Assembly: GCA_963575745.1 (NCBI GenBank)
Contig: CAUYUJ010015310.1
Span: forward strand, 75,974 to 139,973
Origin: Prorocentrum cordatum
Taxonomy: Eukaryota; Sar; Dinophyceae; Prorocentrales; Prorocentraceae
Direction: 5' to 3'
DNA length: 64,000 nucleotides
The notes beneath the pieces are model-generated. The model was not told where the DNA came from, did no database searches, and saw nothing but the letters and a program-made list of their open reading frames with translations. Below, piece by piece: positions 31,846 to 42,689 of the stretch (its first letter is position 1; the number at the start of each line of letters is the position of its first letter). The position numbers were made by a program, and so were the translations under genes.

Positions 31846-33690
31846 GGCGACGATGGGCTCGCGAGATGACGTCGACGCCGCCGAACGGACGGCGCCTGGG
31901 CGAGCTGCGCGCAGCAACCAGGAGGAGAGAGATGCATTCATGTTGAGTGGGGCCCCCGCGCGCTGAATGTTGATGGGATCGCGCGAGACAGCGCCAGGCC
32001 CACTCTGGGAAGTTGATGCCCGAACCATTTTTTCCCGTAGAATCTTAACACGGGCGGGTCCCTGGGTCCGCGGATCCGATTTCTTCCGGCTTCCTTTCTG
32101 CCTGTGCGATTTGAATTCTTCAACGGGGCAGAAGTCGGATCTGCCGTTAAAATCAGGACAGGGCGTTGATCCAGAAAATCCGTTTCGGATCCGCGCGGAC
32201 GGAAATCTGACCCACCGAAACAACAACCCAAACTAAAGATGGACCCGCGCGAGTGTCATTGGATCCGGCGGCGGTTTTCCTGTGCGCGTTTGCTCGAGAT
32301 TTCAAACCGTCGTTCTGGGCCTAAGGGGGCGAAGTTCCGTCCTGGGGATTGGCGTTCTAGCTTTCGGACTTTTGGGTTCCCACGCAACTGGCGCAACAAA
32401 TATTGGTCCCGCGCGAACTTCATTAGATCAGACGGCTGTTGTCACGCGCGTCTCCTCAAGACTTCAAGCCGTCGTTCTGGGCCTAAGAGGCAAAATTTTG
32501 GTTTTCGGGGATGGGCGTTTTGGCCTTCATATTTGATGGTCACCACATAGCCGGCGCCCATCAGGGTGGCCCGCGCGGGGCTTGGCATGCAAGCGTCTAT
32601 TCTTGTGGCCCGTGATCTACAATTTGACAAAAACATATCGCCCCCCTCGAGATCCAGATTTTGAACAAGTGGACTGCCTTCCGCGTGATCGTTCGGAGGT
32701 TGGCCCTGCGCAGGCGACCCCGACGGGAGTGGGTCAGGATGCGCGACAATGGAACCCGCGCCAAGCGCGTGGCGCCGCACCGCCGCGCGAGAGAGCGCAC
32801 AGGCAGTCCGCAGGGTGAGGAGACGCAGGTCCGCAACGTGTTTAGACAAGACCAAAGACGTTCCTCTTGGGGTGAAAATTACGACGATGGGTTCGCGAAA
32901 TAATATCGGCGCTGCCGAAAAGACGGCGCCTGGACGAGTTGCGTGCAGCAGCCGGGAGGAGAGAGATGCACTGATGTTGAGAGGGGCCGCGCGCGGGGAA
33001 AGTTGACGGGATCGCGCGGGACAATTGATGACCGAACCCCCTTTTCTCCCGTAGAATCTTAGTACGGGCGGCTCCCTGGTTCCGCGGATCCGATTTCCTC
33101 TGGTTCCCCGTTTTGATTTGACGATATGAATTGTTCAACGGGGTCGTAATCGGATCCGCCTTGAAAAACAGGACGGGACGCTGACCAGAAAATCCGACTC
33201 GGATCCGCGCGGGCGGAGATTGGACCCACCGAAACAAAACCGAAATTATGATTCGTCCTGCGCGAGTGTCATTGCATCCGACGGTGGTTATCTCGCGCGC
33301 GTCTGCTCAAGACTTCAAGCCGTAGTTCTGGGCCCAAGAAGCAAAAGTTCGGTTCTCGGGGATGGGCGTTCTGGTTTTCAAACTTGATGGTTACTTCATA
33401 GCCGACATCCTTCAGGGTCGCCCGCGTGGGGCCTGGCATGCAAGCGTACATTATTTTGTCTACGATCTACATTGTGAGAAAAACAGATCGCCCTCCATCG
33501 AGATCCAGATTTTGAACAGATGCACTGCCCTCCGTGTGATCGTTCGGAGGTTGGCTCCGCGCGGGCGACCCCGATGGGGGGGGTCAGGATGCGTGGCGAC
33601 GGAATCCGCGCCAAGCGCGAGTCTCATTACATTAGATCCGCGGAAGTTACCTCACGCGCGCATGCTCAAGACTTCTAGCCGTCGTCGCGG
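31846..33690. repeat. ~1 kb tandem duplication with an internal ~165 bp duplication
   Basis: 31846-32820 matches 32878-33690 with an offset of about 1015-1033: GACGATGGGCTCGCGA / GACGATGGGTTCGCGA, CCCGTAGAATCTTAACACGG / CCCGTAGAATCTTAGTACGG, GGCATGCAAGCGT and CGATCCAGATTTTGAACA-type stretches. In copy 1 the segment with CAAGACTTCAAGCCGTCGTT and TCTGGGCC occurs twice (about 32310 and 32460), and a further piece is at 33655. No protein resemblance. It could be part of a longer satellite or a mobile element. Confidence 0.82.
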
Positions 33691-33699
33691 GCCCAAGGG

Positions 33700-34395
33700 A
33701 AACAGGATGTAGATGGTAAGCCGTCTAGCTTACTCCCACCGGCCCCCCCGACACATCAGTAACACCAGAATGTCAGAGTATCGATCAGGAACGCCACGCA
33801 TGCCGCGCCCGCCACTGGTTCCAGGAGCACCGGGCCCCCAGGAGGCCCAAGCGTAGCAGGCGCGCCAGGCGCGGCGCGCGCTCCACGCGCGCCAGCTGCG
33901 CCACGGTGTGCAGCCGCGCCAGGTGCGCCAGCCACGGCGAAGCAAAAGGGGCCCCAGGTGCCAGGACTTTGGAATTCCCTTTCAAGCGAAGTGCCGAGCA
34001 TTCTGCGAGAGGGGCGGCTCTTCCAGGGAACGCAAACCACAGGCAACGATGGACAGGCTGTGACATTCTGAGGAGTCGTGGAACACATGAGATCTCAGAG
34101 AAAAGAGCGCCCTGCGCATGCTCAAGATTTGGAGCCAAAGTGTACGTTGGATTGCGTTTGATAGGGATGGTCGGCCTGCGCGCAGCAAGCAATATGCCAG
34201 CACCCCCCGCCGCATCTACCAAACACCAATGCGAAGTGTTCGCGGGGCGCCCGTGCATGCTCCAGATTTGGAGGCAAAGTGCATGTTGCATTGTTTCTTA
34301 CAAGGGGTGCTTGGGGGCTTCCGGTCGCCTGGGAGAGTTTTGCTTCTTCATGGGGGAACAGTGATAAACCATTCCCCGAAGGGGAAGAACGGGGT
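33700..34395. other. No recognised gene; small direct duplication
   Basis: GCGCCAGGCGCGGCGCGC-type repeats at 33850-33930. A ~40 bp string with CATGCTCAAGATTTGGAGCC and AAAGTG occurs at about 34116 and again, as CATGCTCCAGATTTGGAGGC, at 34256. Confidence 0.5.
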
Positions 34396-34400
34396 TGGAA

Positions 34401-34440
34401 GAGAAACCGCCTTAGACCACCTACGCCCAGAGGGCTGGGC
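34401..34440. repeat. Module D, copy 1
   Basis: GAGAAACCGCCTTAGACCAC then CTACGCCCAGAGGGCTGG. The other two copies are in the arms of the 54.6-60.5 kb inverted repeat (55850-55913 and 59369-59425). The GCCCAGAGGGC core is a 4 bp stem with a 3-base loop. Confidence 0.75.
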
Positions 34441-34689
34441 TTTCCAGCATGCTTCGTTTGTTTCTGCAGCGATATATAGTGGCAGCAACATCGATGGCAA
34501 AGTGGTGCGTTGAATTTCAGGTCGTGTTCGGGATTAGGTTTTACTTTAGCTTGACCTGCGGGGTCCTTTCCGGCGTCCAGGTCGCACGTGCAGTTGCCAG
34601 AATTCTTCTGCGCAATAATGGCCGCTCTGAACCTCGGGCAGGTTGCTTGGACCGTTGGGCAGGTTGCTTGGGTCTGCGAGGCTGGAACG

Positions 34690-34990
34690 ACCACAGAGCA
34701 AACCAAAGCAAAACAAAACAACGCAGCGTGGCGCAGCGCAAAACAGCCCAGCGCAGCGAGACAAAACAACAACACATAACTACGGACCTGGTCTAGCCAC
34801 GTCTTCAAAATGTTAGCCACGTGACGCAACATACGTAGTGCAACCTATGTGGCATGAGCTTGTTGGTGGAAGCAACGTGGTATAGTCTATGTGGTGTAAG
34901 CTATGCAGTGCACTTGATGTGGTGTGCTATGTGGAGTCAGCTAGTGGTGCAATATTTGTGGTGTGAGCTACGTGGCGCGATCGAAGTGTT
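34690..34990. repeat. AAACAACGCAGCG-type and GTGGTGTGAGCTA-type degenerate repeats
   Basis: 34690-34780: AAACAAAACAACGCAGCG. 34805-34990: ~18-20 bp units such as TATGTGGTGTAAGCTATG and ATTTGTGGTGTGAGCTACG. The second family recurs at 37950-38045. Confidence 0.7.
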
Positions 34991-35406
34991 GCAATTGGAT
35001 TGTGCAAGTGAGTTGACACATTCAACGCCCTTGCAAGCATCCCACCCACCCACCCGCACCTTGGTCTGCAAAACCAATGCGGTGGCGATTGCAATGAGTG
35101 CTTGGCGTTGGCTGGTGCATCTCTGCGGCCGGCTAGCCTGCGCATGCTCGCGCGCGCAGCGGCCAGCTTGTTTGGCGCGACCTCCACGGCCGCGGTGGCG
35201 CAGACCGTTGGGCACTTCCCAGCAGGCACTTCAGTGCGGATCGGTGTCTTGGACGGGCGCGGTATCATCGCGACGCCGACAGCAGTAGACACGATTATGA
35301 GAGTAGCGATGGTGGTGACGATGGTGGCGATGACGCAGGCAAGACCAACGACGGCGCCGATGTTGGTCACGTCCGCCGATAACGATGACAATGTCCGCGC
35401 GTCGGC
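34991..35406. other. No recognised gene
   Basis: Both strands are open through 35100-35230 (Ala/Arg-rich plus strand; a mixed minus frame with PTVCATAAVEVAP). GATGGTGGTGACGATGGTGG simple repeat at 35307-35335. Confidence 0.3.
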
Positions 35407-35900
35407 GATGAAGGTTTTTGAAGGAGATCGACATGCGCGCGGCCGACGCGCGAGAGTGGCCCGCATGGTATCATTTGACATGGATAGTGCCCTTCCAAGC
35501 ACGCGCGCAGGGGCGTTCGAAGGAGTTCGACATACGGCGCGAGAGGCCCGGTTGGCAGGAAGGGGTGACAATTGTGGAAAACCGATGTTCCCTTGAAGAT
35601 TCCGACCGCGAGCGCTCTTGTTTTGTTTTGGAACATGATGTTGCAACACCATGTGTTTGGATATGTTTGCGAGACATTCGGTTCTTGAAATCTGTACGAC
35701 AATCCAGTTTTTCGCAAGGATTCCGGCGTGCGCGCGCGACGACGCGCGCGTGTGCATGTCGTCGCATTTGCTGCAAAGGGTTCTTGCGACAGCACGCGCG
35801 CAATGGTGTTCGAACGATTTTGGCACGCGTGCGCAAGAGGCCCATTTGGCAGGACGATATGAAAATGTTGAACTACGCATGGCTGTTCTTTTAACTATCC
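35407..35900. repeat. ~290 bp dispersed repeat, two copies
   Basis: 35407-35600 and 35620-35900 share CATGCGCGCG, CACGCGCGCA, GGCGTTCGAA/GGTGTTCGAA, GAGGCCC.TTGGCAGGA and GACAATTGTGG/GAAAATGTTG. A third copy is at 37590-37870, with GAAATCCCTACGACAATTCA matching GAAATCTGTACGACAATCCA at 35688. Confidence 0.65.
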
Positions 35901-36049
35901 CGGCAAAGCAACCTAACAGCGATGTGTAGGAGCATATCTGGAAGCATTCCCCTTAAGATTCAGATGATAATCCAGTTGTAGAATTCTGCTGTTCTCGCAG
36001 TCGTAGTCGCATTCGCGATGGCAGTCGCAGTGGCAACGACAGTCGCAGT

Positions 36050-37228
36050 CACAGCCTCAGCCTCAGCCGCCTCAGCCTCAGCCTCAGCCTGCCTTAGCCT
36101 CAGCCTGCCTCAGCCTCAGCCTCAGCCTCCTTCAGCCTCAGCCTCAGTCTGCCTTCAGCCTCGCCTCAGCCTCAGCCTGCCTCAGCCTCAGCCTGCAGCC
36201 AGCCTCAGCCTCAGCCTCAGCCTCAGCCTCAGCCTCAGCCTCAGCCTGCCTCAGCCTCAGCCTCAGCCTCAGCCTCAGCCTCAGCCTGCCTCAGCCTCAG
36301 CCTCAGCCTCAGCCTCAGCCTCAGCCTCAGCCTCAGCCTCAGCCTCAGCCTGCAGCCTCAGCCTCAGCCTCAGCCTCAGCAGCCTCAGCCTCAGCCTCAG
36401 CCTCAGCCTCAGCCTCAGCCTCAGCCTCAGCCTCAGCCTCAGCCTCAGCCTCAGCCTCAGCCTCAGCCTCAGCCTCAGCCTCAGCCTCAGCCTCAGCCTC
36501 AGCCTCAGCCTCAGCCTGCCTCAGCCTCAGCCTGCATCAGCCTCAGCCTCAGCCTCAGCCTCCTCAGCCTCAGCCTCAGCCTGCTCAGCCTCAGCCTCAG
36601 CCTCAGCCTGCCTCAGCCAGCCTGCAGCCTCAGCCTCAGCCTCAGCCTCAGCCTCAGCCTCAGCCTGCTTCAGCCTCAGCCTCAGTCTGCCTTCAGCCTC
36701 GGCCTCAGCCTCAGCCTGCCTCAGCCTCAGCCTGCATCAGCCTCAGCCTCAGCCTCAGCCTGCCTCAGCATCAGCCTGCCTCAGCCTCAGCCTCAGCCTG
36801 CCTCAGCCTCAGCCTCAGCTGCTTCAGCCTCAGCCTCAGTCTGCCTTCAGCCTCGGCCTCAGCCTCAGCCTGCCTCAGCCTCAGCCTGCATCAGCCTCAG
36901 CCTCAGCCTCAGCCTGCCTCAGCATCAGCCTGCCTCAGCCTCAGCCTCAGCCTGCCTCAGCCTCAGCCTCAGCCTGCTTCAGCCTCAGCCTCAGTCTGCC
37001 TTCAGCCTCGGCCTCAGCCTCAGCCTGCCTCAGCCTCAGCCTGCATCAGCCTCAGCCTCAGCCTCAGCCTGCCTCAGCATCAGCCTGCCTCAGCCTCAGC
37101 CTCAGCCTGCCTCAGCCTCAGCCTCAGCCTGCTTCAGCCTCAGCCTCAGCCTGCCTTCAGCCTCAGCCTCAGCCTCAGCCTGCCTCAGCCTCAGCCTGCC
37201 TCAGCCTCAGCATCAGCCTGCCTCAGCA
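36050..37228. repeat. CAGCCT hexamer array with a ~156 bp higher-order repeat
   Basis: About 190 copies of CAGCCT, with TGCCT, TGCAT and TGCTT variants. From about 36660 to 37140 variant markers such as CTCAGTCTGCCTTCAGCCTC recur at 36681, 36835 and 36990, that is every 26 hexamers. The 500-codon Ser/Ala/Leu/Pro/Gln frame across it is a repeat artefact. It is not the TTTAGGG telomere repeat. Confidence 0.96.
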
Positions 37229-37235
37229 TTCAAAA

Positions 37236-37440
37236 TGTGGCGGGGAATGGAGTTCTGGGAACTCGAAGACCACGAAGTGGCCTACAGTTGGCTCCGGGCA
37301 TTCAAAATCATGCCCAGGAATGGAGTTCTGGGAACTCGAAGACCACGAAGTGGCCTACAGTTGGCTCCGGGCACTCAAAATCATGCCCAGGAATGGAGTT
37401 CTGGGAACTCGAAGACCACGAAGTGCGTTATTGTTTGCTA
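37236..37440. repeat. 73 bp direct repeat, nearly three copies
   Basis: AATGGAGTTCTGGGAACTCG starts at 37246, 37319 and 37392 and continues AAGACCACGAAGTG, CCTACAGTTGGCTCCGGG and CAAAATCATGCCCAGG. It abuts the hexamer array directly. Confidence 0.92.
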
Positions 37441-37589
37441 AAAAGGAGTCCCCGGTTTTCCGCGGCACCCGTCCGGCATCTGCCCAGACCTCCCTGGGGA
37501 ATCAGGATGCTCTCTTTTGACCCCACTAGAAACCTATCAGTCTTCGCTGTTAGGTAAAAAAGAATTCGCCAGAGCGCGGGCGCAGGCGT

Positions 37590-37870
37590 TGTTTTGAAAA
37601 CCCTTGTTGCGAAACCGCGTTGATTTATATGTTTCCGTGATTTTCGATTTTGAAATCCCTACGACAATTCATGTCTTCGAAAGGTTGCGGCATGCGCCTG
37701 CGACGCCGCGCGCGTGTGCACGCCGCCCCTTCTTTGCAAGGGACGGCGGAAAACGGATGGTTCTTGATAAACGAGTGCGCGCGCATACTGCTTTCTTTTC
37801 ACAGGATGAGAGGGAGAACCGATACCGGCCTGGCTGGGATTTTAGGAATTCTTCTTCACGATGGACGATG
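37590..37870. repeat. ~290 bp dispersed repeat, third copy
   Basis: See 35407-35900. 37441-37590 shows nothing recognisable. Confidence 0.55.
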
Positions 37871-37949
37871 GGGCATAGTCAAGTGTAAATTGCCATATGA
37901 ATAGGTGGCCCGTTAACCCGGGGGGTAGGTCTTAGACAAATTCTTGGAA

Positions 37950-38150
37950 GTTGCATTATATGTGGTGTGAGCTACGTTGTGCAGTTTATGTGTTGTAAGT
38001 TGTGCAGTACAACCGATGTGGTACAAACTATGTAGTGCGAGCTACGCAGAGCAAAGCACAGCACGGCATAGCAATGCAAATCAATACAAAACAATGAAAG
38101 GCAATGCAAAGCAATGCGATTGTAAGGTATTGCGTTTGTAACGAAATGCG
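37950..38150. repeat. GTGGTGTGAGCTA and ATGCAAAGCA degenerate repeats
   Basis: 37955-38045: TATGTGGTGTGAGCTACG and relatives (as at 34.8 kb). 38045-38150: GCAAAGCACAGCACGGC, GCAATGCAAAGCAATGCG (as at 5.6 kb). 38151-38340 has no gene. Confidence 0.7.
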
Positions 38151-38344
38151 ATAGCAATACCGTCGAGAGTCTGAGTAATGAACCTCCTCCTGAACAGTTG
38201 GGCCAGCGTTTCCCACCTAACATGCCCGAAAGCTGGTCCTCTTTCTTAGGCACGTGCGTCCCTCCAGCGTGAATTAACAACGTTTTACGAAACTTCCGGA
38301 AAGCTGGCCCAGGTTTCTTAAACCATGATTTGTCGGATCATATT

Positions 38345-38605
38345 TTTAGGTGTGCTGTGCCCTGACGACGGGCGGCGATTGGCGGCGATTGGGCGGCGAG
38401 CGGCGACGAGGCCGCGACCGTGGGGCGACGGGGCGGCGACGGCGGCCACATGGAGACAGGACCGCCAGCCAGGCCCAGACGACGGGCGGCGACGGGGCGG
38501 CGACGGGGCGGCGATGTCGGCCACACAGCCGCCAGACCGCCAGCCAGGCCCAGACGACGGCCGGCGACGAGGCGGCGACGGCGGCGACATAGCCGCCTGA
38601 CCGCC
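38345..38605. repeat. GGCGGCGACGGGGCGGCGA repeat
   Basis: Nested repeats of GACGGGCGGCGACGG, plus a ~60 bp unit with CCGCCAGCCAGGCCCAGACG repeated at about 38461 and 38539. Confidence 0.85.
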
Positions 38606-38638
38606 AGCCGGGCCGAGTTCCATAGAAAACAAGCAAGA

Positions 38639-38668
38639 ACCCTTAAGTGCAAGCATTGTTTAGGGAAT
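38639..38668. repeat. Module E hairpin, copy 3
   Basis: ACCCTTAAGTGCAAGCATTG then TTTAGGGAATC. The ends CCCTTAA and TTTAGGG can pair around the GTGCAAGCA core. Confidence 0.6.
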
Positions 38669-38939
38669 CAGCCGTAAATCTGCAAAGATTAGATTGGTGT
38701 TGCAGCATGCTTCCGTCGAGGTCCAATGAGGGTATTCTTTAATTGGATGTAAGCGAGGCAGCAGAAAGCGAGCAACTGCAATCTTGGAAGTTCCGACAAC
38801 GGCAAACTTGTGCGCCGGACTGCTTAGATTTGCATGGCCTTGGTTTGACTTGCGTTGTTCAGCTCATAGTTGCTTTTGCTCAGGCGGAGTAGATTGCTGA
38901 TTCGCTTTGTTGGCTTCACTATGATCGTATTGTGTTGGG

Positions 38940-40470
38940 TTTGCTAGGCTCCGCTTTGCCGTTCCTGTATACGATTTCGCATGTCGCGTTGTATTGCTGA
39001 ACCTGCGTTCTGGTCAGTCGTTGCGTTGCACTGTATGGTTTCGCGTCTGCGCTTTTTGTGCCTTCTTGCCTTGCGTTTGCCTTTCTTCGCGATGCTTACA
39101 TGTGCTATTGCTTTTATGTTTGTTTTGCCCAGGTGCGAGCGATTCATGCGTGTCTTTGTGCCTGCATTGTGTTTCTTTGCCTGGTTTCGCTTCGTGCTGC
39201 CTCCATGTGCTTTAGCTCCGCATTGATATGCCTGGCGTTGCTTTGATGCTCTCATGTGTCGTTCTTGATTTGCGCTGTTGCTGCTGTTTTGCTTTGCTTT
39301 GTCGTGCCCGCTTCGTTTTGATATGCCAGGTCACGATGTCCTGTCGTCCCAAGCTTATGTTTGTGCACTTTTGACCTGCTGCAGTACTATCAGATCCGTC
39401 TGTGTATTGCAACTACTTTTGCCCTTTCGCTGTGCTGTGCTAGGCGCCGGTTTGAAACATTCGACGTCGTGTTGCTTCGCTCGGTCTTGCGTAGACTTGT
39501 ACTGCGCTGTTTTGATGCTAGTGGCTTCGCGACTGGATTGTATGCAGTGTTGTTTTCAGTGTTGATGTGATCTGCTCTGGACTGCATTGCCTCTCTTCGC
39601 TTTGCATGTTATGTTGCGTTGTGTTTTCTGGCATTGCCTTATGTACGGTATGTTGCGTTGTTTTCCTATACTCTTATCATGTTGGCATGCATTTGAGTTT
39701 TCATTATTTCGCAGCGCTGTCAGTTTTTTGTATTCGATCCAGCTGTCGTTGTCTCGCCGTTATTTCGCTCTGCTCTGCTCGGGAGTGATTCGCTCTGCTT
39801 CTCCGTCGGACGCTGTGCCGTGCCTTGTCTGGATGTGCGTTGTTTGGGGGGCTCTCCTTCTCCGTTGCCTCGCCTCGCCTCGCGTTGCTTCTGCTTTGGT
39901 CGCGTTTGTCTTGGCTGTTGCTCAGCGCGCCACCCCACTGGAAGGGTGCTGGGCAGCCGAGCCGAAGGAGCGGAGCGGTCGAGCAAACGGTGCCAGGCGC
40001 GCGGCGATGTTCGACTTTGGATCCGCTAAGAAGCCCCACGGTCCATCAACCAGGAGGAGTAGGTGCAGGAGGATGGTCGGGGGGAGGAGGGAAAGACGAG
40101 CAAGGAGAGGCTGGCAGAAGCGAAGCCAATCTATCTATTGGTTGGTTTTGCGTTTTGTCGAGCTTGTGGTTTGCCTACAGTACGATTATGTTGGCACTGC
40201 TTTTGCTTGCGCTCTGCGCTGCTATGATTATATCGTCGGTGTTTTTGCTTTTGTGTTTGCATTCGCTTTTCGATGGTTTGCCAGATGCCGACCCTGCCAT
40301 GAGTTGCAGCTTTGCCCAGCTATACTTGACGCTGTTTTACGCTACTTTGGCTGTGCTCTGCGTTGCTGTGCTTTGTTTCGGCATGGTTTCGCTCACTGTG
40401 CTTTGTGTTTCTGTGTCTTGCCTGGTTTATATGTCAGTTTTTGATTTGGATCTTTCAGAGTTCATGCGTC
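38940..40470. repeat. T/G-rich degenerate TTTGCGTTGC-type region
   Basis: Long stretches of TGCTTTGC, TTGCGTTGC and TGCTGTGCT with no fixed period, at 38940-39800 and 40140-40440. Hydrophobic Cys/Phe/Leu frames on plus are composition artefacts. 39800-40140 is more GC-rich and shows no gene. Confidence 0.65.
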
Positions 40471-40706
40471 GTTGAGGGGTGATTGAATCCTGAATCCTTG
40501 TTTGGCAAGGGGAGTGTGCGCAGCACTGAGGACGCGAAGTCAAAGGATCTAGTTCTGAAGGTGGACAAGGCGCCGCATCTCCTGATGTTGTTGGAATGAC
40601 GTTTTGAGGGTAGCGCAGGCTGATGCAGGATCTGATCGTTTTAGCGATGGCGCTTGATTTATGATCTCGAGCTTTTTCCCATGTAGAGCATGATGGTCTC
40701 AGCGCC

Positions 40707-41810
40707 ATGTCTGGAAGCCATTTCATTGTGTTCAATGCATTCCACATTTGTTTTCGATCTAGCGGTATGCGCATCGCGTTGACTGTAGGCGGAGGGTTGA
40801 TCGCCGGTGTTTTTGTTCGTCGTGCTTCGCATGCTGCACCAATTCATCCATGCATCGGTGCGGGCCCCCCTTTCGGGATGCTCCTTAAGTGGTCCTCTCT
40901 GGCGTATCGGGTTCCCTCTCCTCCTTCTTCCTTTCTCGACGCCCGTGGCGCTGTCGGCGCAGACACGTTGTATCTGCCTAGTTTTATTGCTATGTCTCTC
41001 CTGTCTCTCACTACTCGCCTTCCGCCTCCTCTTCTTGCTGTGCCCGCAGATCTGGGTGGCACTTTCGGGGCAGCGGCACGCAGTCGTGTCATGCAGGTGT
41101 CCAGCGAGTCTTGGGGCACTCCTGTGACAGCTGCTTGCAAGGAAATGGGCATTTTTACTCGCGACAAGCCGGACACATTTGTTGTCGCATGGAGGATGGC
41201 GGTTGCCCCCGACCCTATGGTGCACTTGCACGCAAGGGAGGGGAATATTGCAGATCCCGACGGCAAGAACGCGGCGGCCAAGGGTGCGGCGTTCGACAGC
41301 ACGGTCGTTGAGTGCGGTCAGGCCGACGGCATGGCCGAGGTGCCATATTGCCTCTCCCGGTTGGGTGTGGACGTGGACGATAGGTTTTGTCCATGTGGGA
41401 TGAGGGTGAGACGCATTGTTAAAAATCACAGCACGATCCAGAAGTTGCCAAACGAGAAGCGAGGTCTGCCAAGCTCCAGGTCTGCCTCGCACCCCCAGCA
41501 GCAAGGAACCCCCAGCGCCACTACAGCGGCTCGATGGCAGGGCTGTGGTCGTCGACGAGACCGCCAGCAGCCAGGTGGAGTACCGCCAACTGTCCATGGT
41601 CAGATGCATCTCGAAGGGATCGACAGCCGTAGGAGCAAGGGACCCTGCGTCGGCGGGGCTTCGAAGCTGGGCAAAATGGACTTTGGGCGATACCATGTAG
41701 AATCGGGCGGCCAGAGACCAAAGGGGCTTGATACCCACATTCTATATACTGGAAGAGATAGAAGACACCGCCAGGCGTGGACCTGTTCATTCGGGGGGAC
41801 GGGCAGGTAG
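40707..41810 (+). CDS. Unrecognised 367-codon open frame, doubtful
   Basis: Open frame with mixed composition, most protein-like at about 41090-41400: WGTPVTAACKEMGIF, DKPDTFVVAWRMAVAPDP, NAAAKGAAFDSTVVECGQAD and CPCGMRVRRIVKNHS. The antisense strand is also open, and from about 41420 another plus frame looks equally good (VVVDETASSQVEYRQLS; RAARDQRGLIPTFYILEEIE), suggesting a frameshifted relic. No domain recognised. A DinoSL relic lies downstream at 41994, not upstream, so it does not mark this frame's start. Confidence 0.25.
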   Translation: MSGSHFIVFNAFHICFRSSGMRIALTVGGGLIAGVFVRRASHAAPIHPCIGAGPPFGMLLKWSSLAYRVPSPPSSFLDARGAVGADTLYLPSFIAMSLLSLTTRLPPPLLAVPADLGGTFGAAARSRVMQVSSESWGTPVTAACKEMGIFTRDKPDTFVVAWRMAVAPDPMVHLHAREGNIADPDGKNAAAKGAAFDSTVVECGQADGMAEVPYCLSRLGVDVDDRFCPCGMRVRRIVKNHSTIQKLPNEKRGLPSSRSASHPQQQGTPSATTAARWQGCGRRRDRQQPGGVPPTVHGQMHLEGIDSRRSKGPCVGGASKLGKMDFGRYHVESGGQRPKGLDTHILYTGRDRRHRQAWTCSFGGTGR

Positions 41811-41993
41811 GGGGGCACGGAGGCAGTCCAGTGGGAGCCGCCACCCGGGCTGGTGTCAAAGAGGCGAGCCGTTGGCGACTCGGAGCGGCAGCCGGAGCCA
41901 GCGTGCCGCAATTGCGCGGAATTTGATAAAAATGGTCCGCGCCACAGCGCTGAGGCCAAGAACTTATGCGCCCGACTGTGCGTGCGCACCCTG

Positions 41994-42015
41994 TCCGTAA
42001 CCATTTTGGCTCAAG
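41994..42015 (+). other. DinoSL spliced-leader relic, best match
   Basis: Reads TCCGTAACCATTTTGGCT then CAAG. The published DinoSL is D-CCGTAGCCATTTTGGCT then CAAG, so 21 of 22 positions fit, the one change being G to A at 42000. No GTA/GTG donor follows, so this is not an SL RNA gene but a leader carried on a reverse-transcribed mRNA. Downstream, an ATG at 42051 opens a 24-codon frame (MGSRAHQQFWRCLKDLRLVS), which looks truncated. Confidence 0.85.
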
Positions 42016-42224
42016 TTCCCAACCCCGTGGGGGGGGGGCTTGCCGCGGCCATGGGGTCGAGGGCTCACCAGCAGTTCTGGCGTTGCCTGAAGGACCTCAG
42101 GCTAGTATCTGTTAGCGCGAGTTGAAAGTGGGCTATCTGTCAGTTGTAAGGTTGCTATAAGTAGGGTACAACCGTTAACAACGTTACTGAGTCGGCTAAC
42201 TAGGGCGGCGTAGTTGGGCATATA

Positions 42225-42260
42225 TACCTATACGACCGCCCTGCGGACGATAAGGAGGTT
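42225..42260. repeat. Module F, copy 2
   Basis: TACCTATACGACCGCCCTGC then GGACGATAAGGAGGTTG; mate of 22531-22570. The following array here is GGATTGGATAAGAT, not TCGATCTCACTA, so the module is shared but the array differs. Confidence 0.75.
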
Positions 42261-42267
42261 GGGGGGG

Positions 42268-42672
42268 ATTGAGACGATATGGATTGGGTTGGACAAGATG
42301 GATTGGATAATATGGATTGGATAAGATAAGCTGGATTGGATAAGAAAGCCCGCCGCAGGCGCCGACAAAAATGAATTGATGGACTGGGTTGGGTGGATTG
42401 GATTGGATGGGATAAGACGGGTTGGATGAGACAATATGGGTTGGATAAGAAGAAATGTAGTGGATAAGATAAGATGGATTGGATTGGCCCGCCGCGGGCG
42501 CAGAAACAAATGAATTCATGGATTGGGTTGGGTGGATTGGATTGGGTGGGATAAGAGAAGATGGAACACAATGGGTTGGATATGATACGATGGATTGGAT
42601 TGGACGAGATGTTTTGGAGAAGATAAGCTGGATTGGATAAGAAAGCCCGCCGCAGGCGCCGAAAATAATGAA
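42268..42672. repeat. GGATTGGATAAGAT array with CCGCCGCAGGCGC punctuation
   Basis: Units of GGATTGGATAAGATGGATTG, interrupted three times (about 42350, 42487 and 42646) by AGCCCGCCGCAGGCGCCGA or a variant plus an AATGAAT tail. The GC block folds back on itself (GCGCCTGCGGCGGGC). Confidence 0.88.
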
Positions 42673-42689
42673 TCATGAAATTAGCGACA

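Noticed and set aside
36018-37520. 500-codon Ser/Ala/Leu/Pro/Gln frame
   Set aside because: CAGCCT hexamers have no stops in the plus frames; composition gives no sign of a protein.
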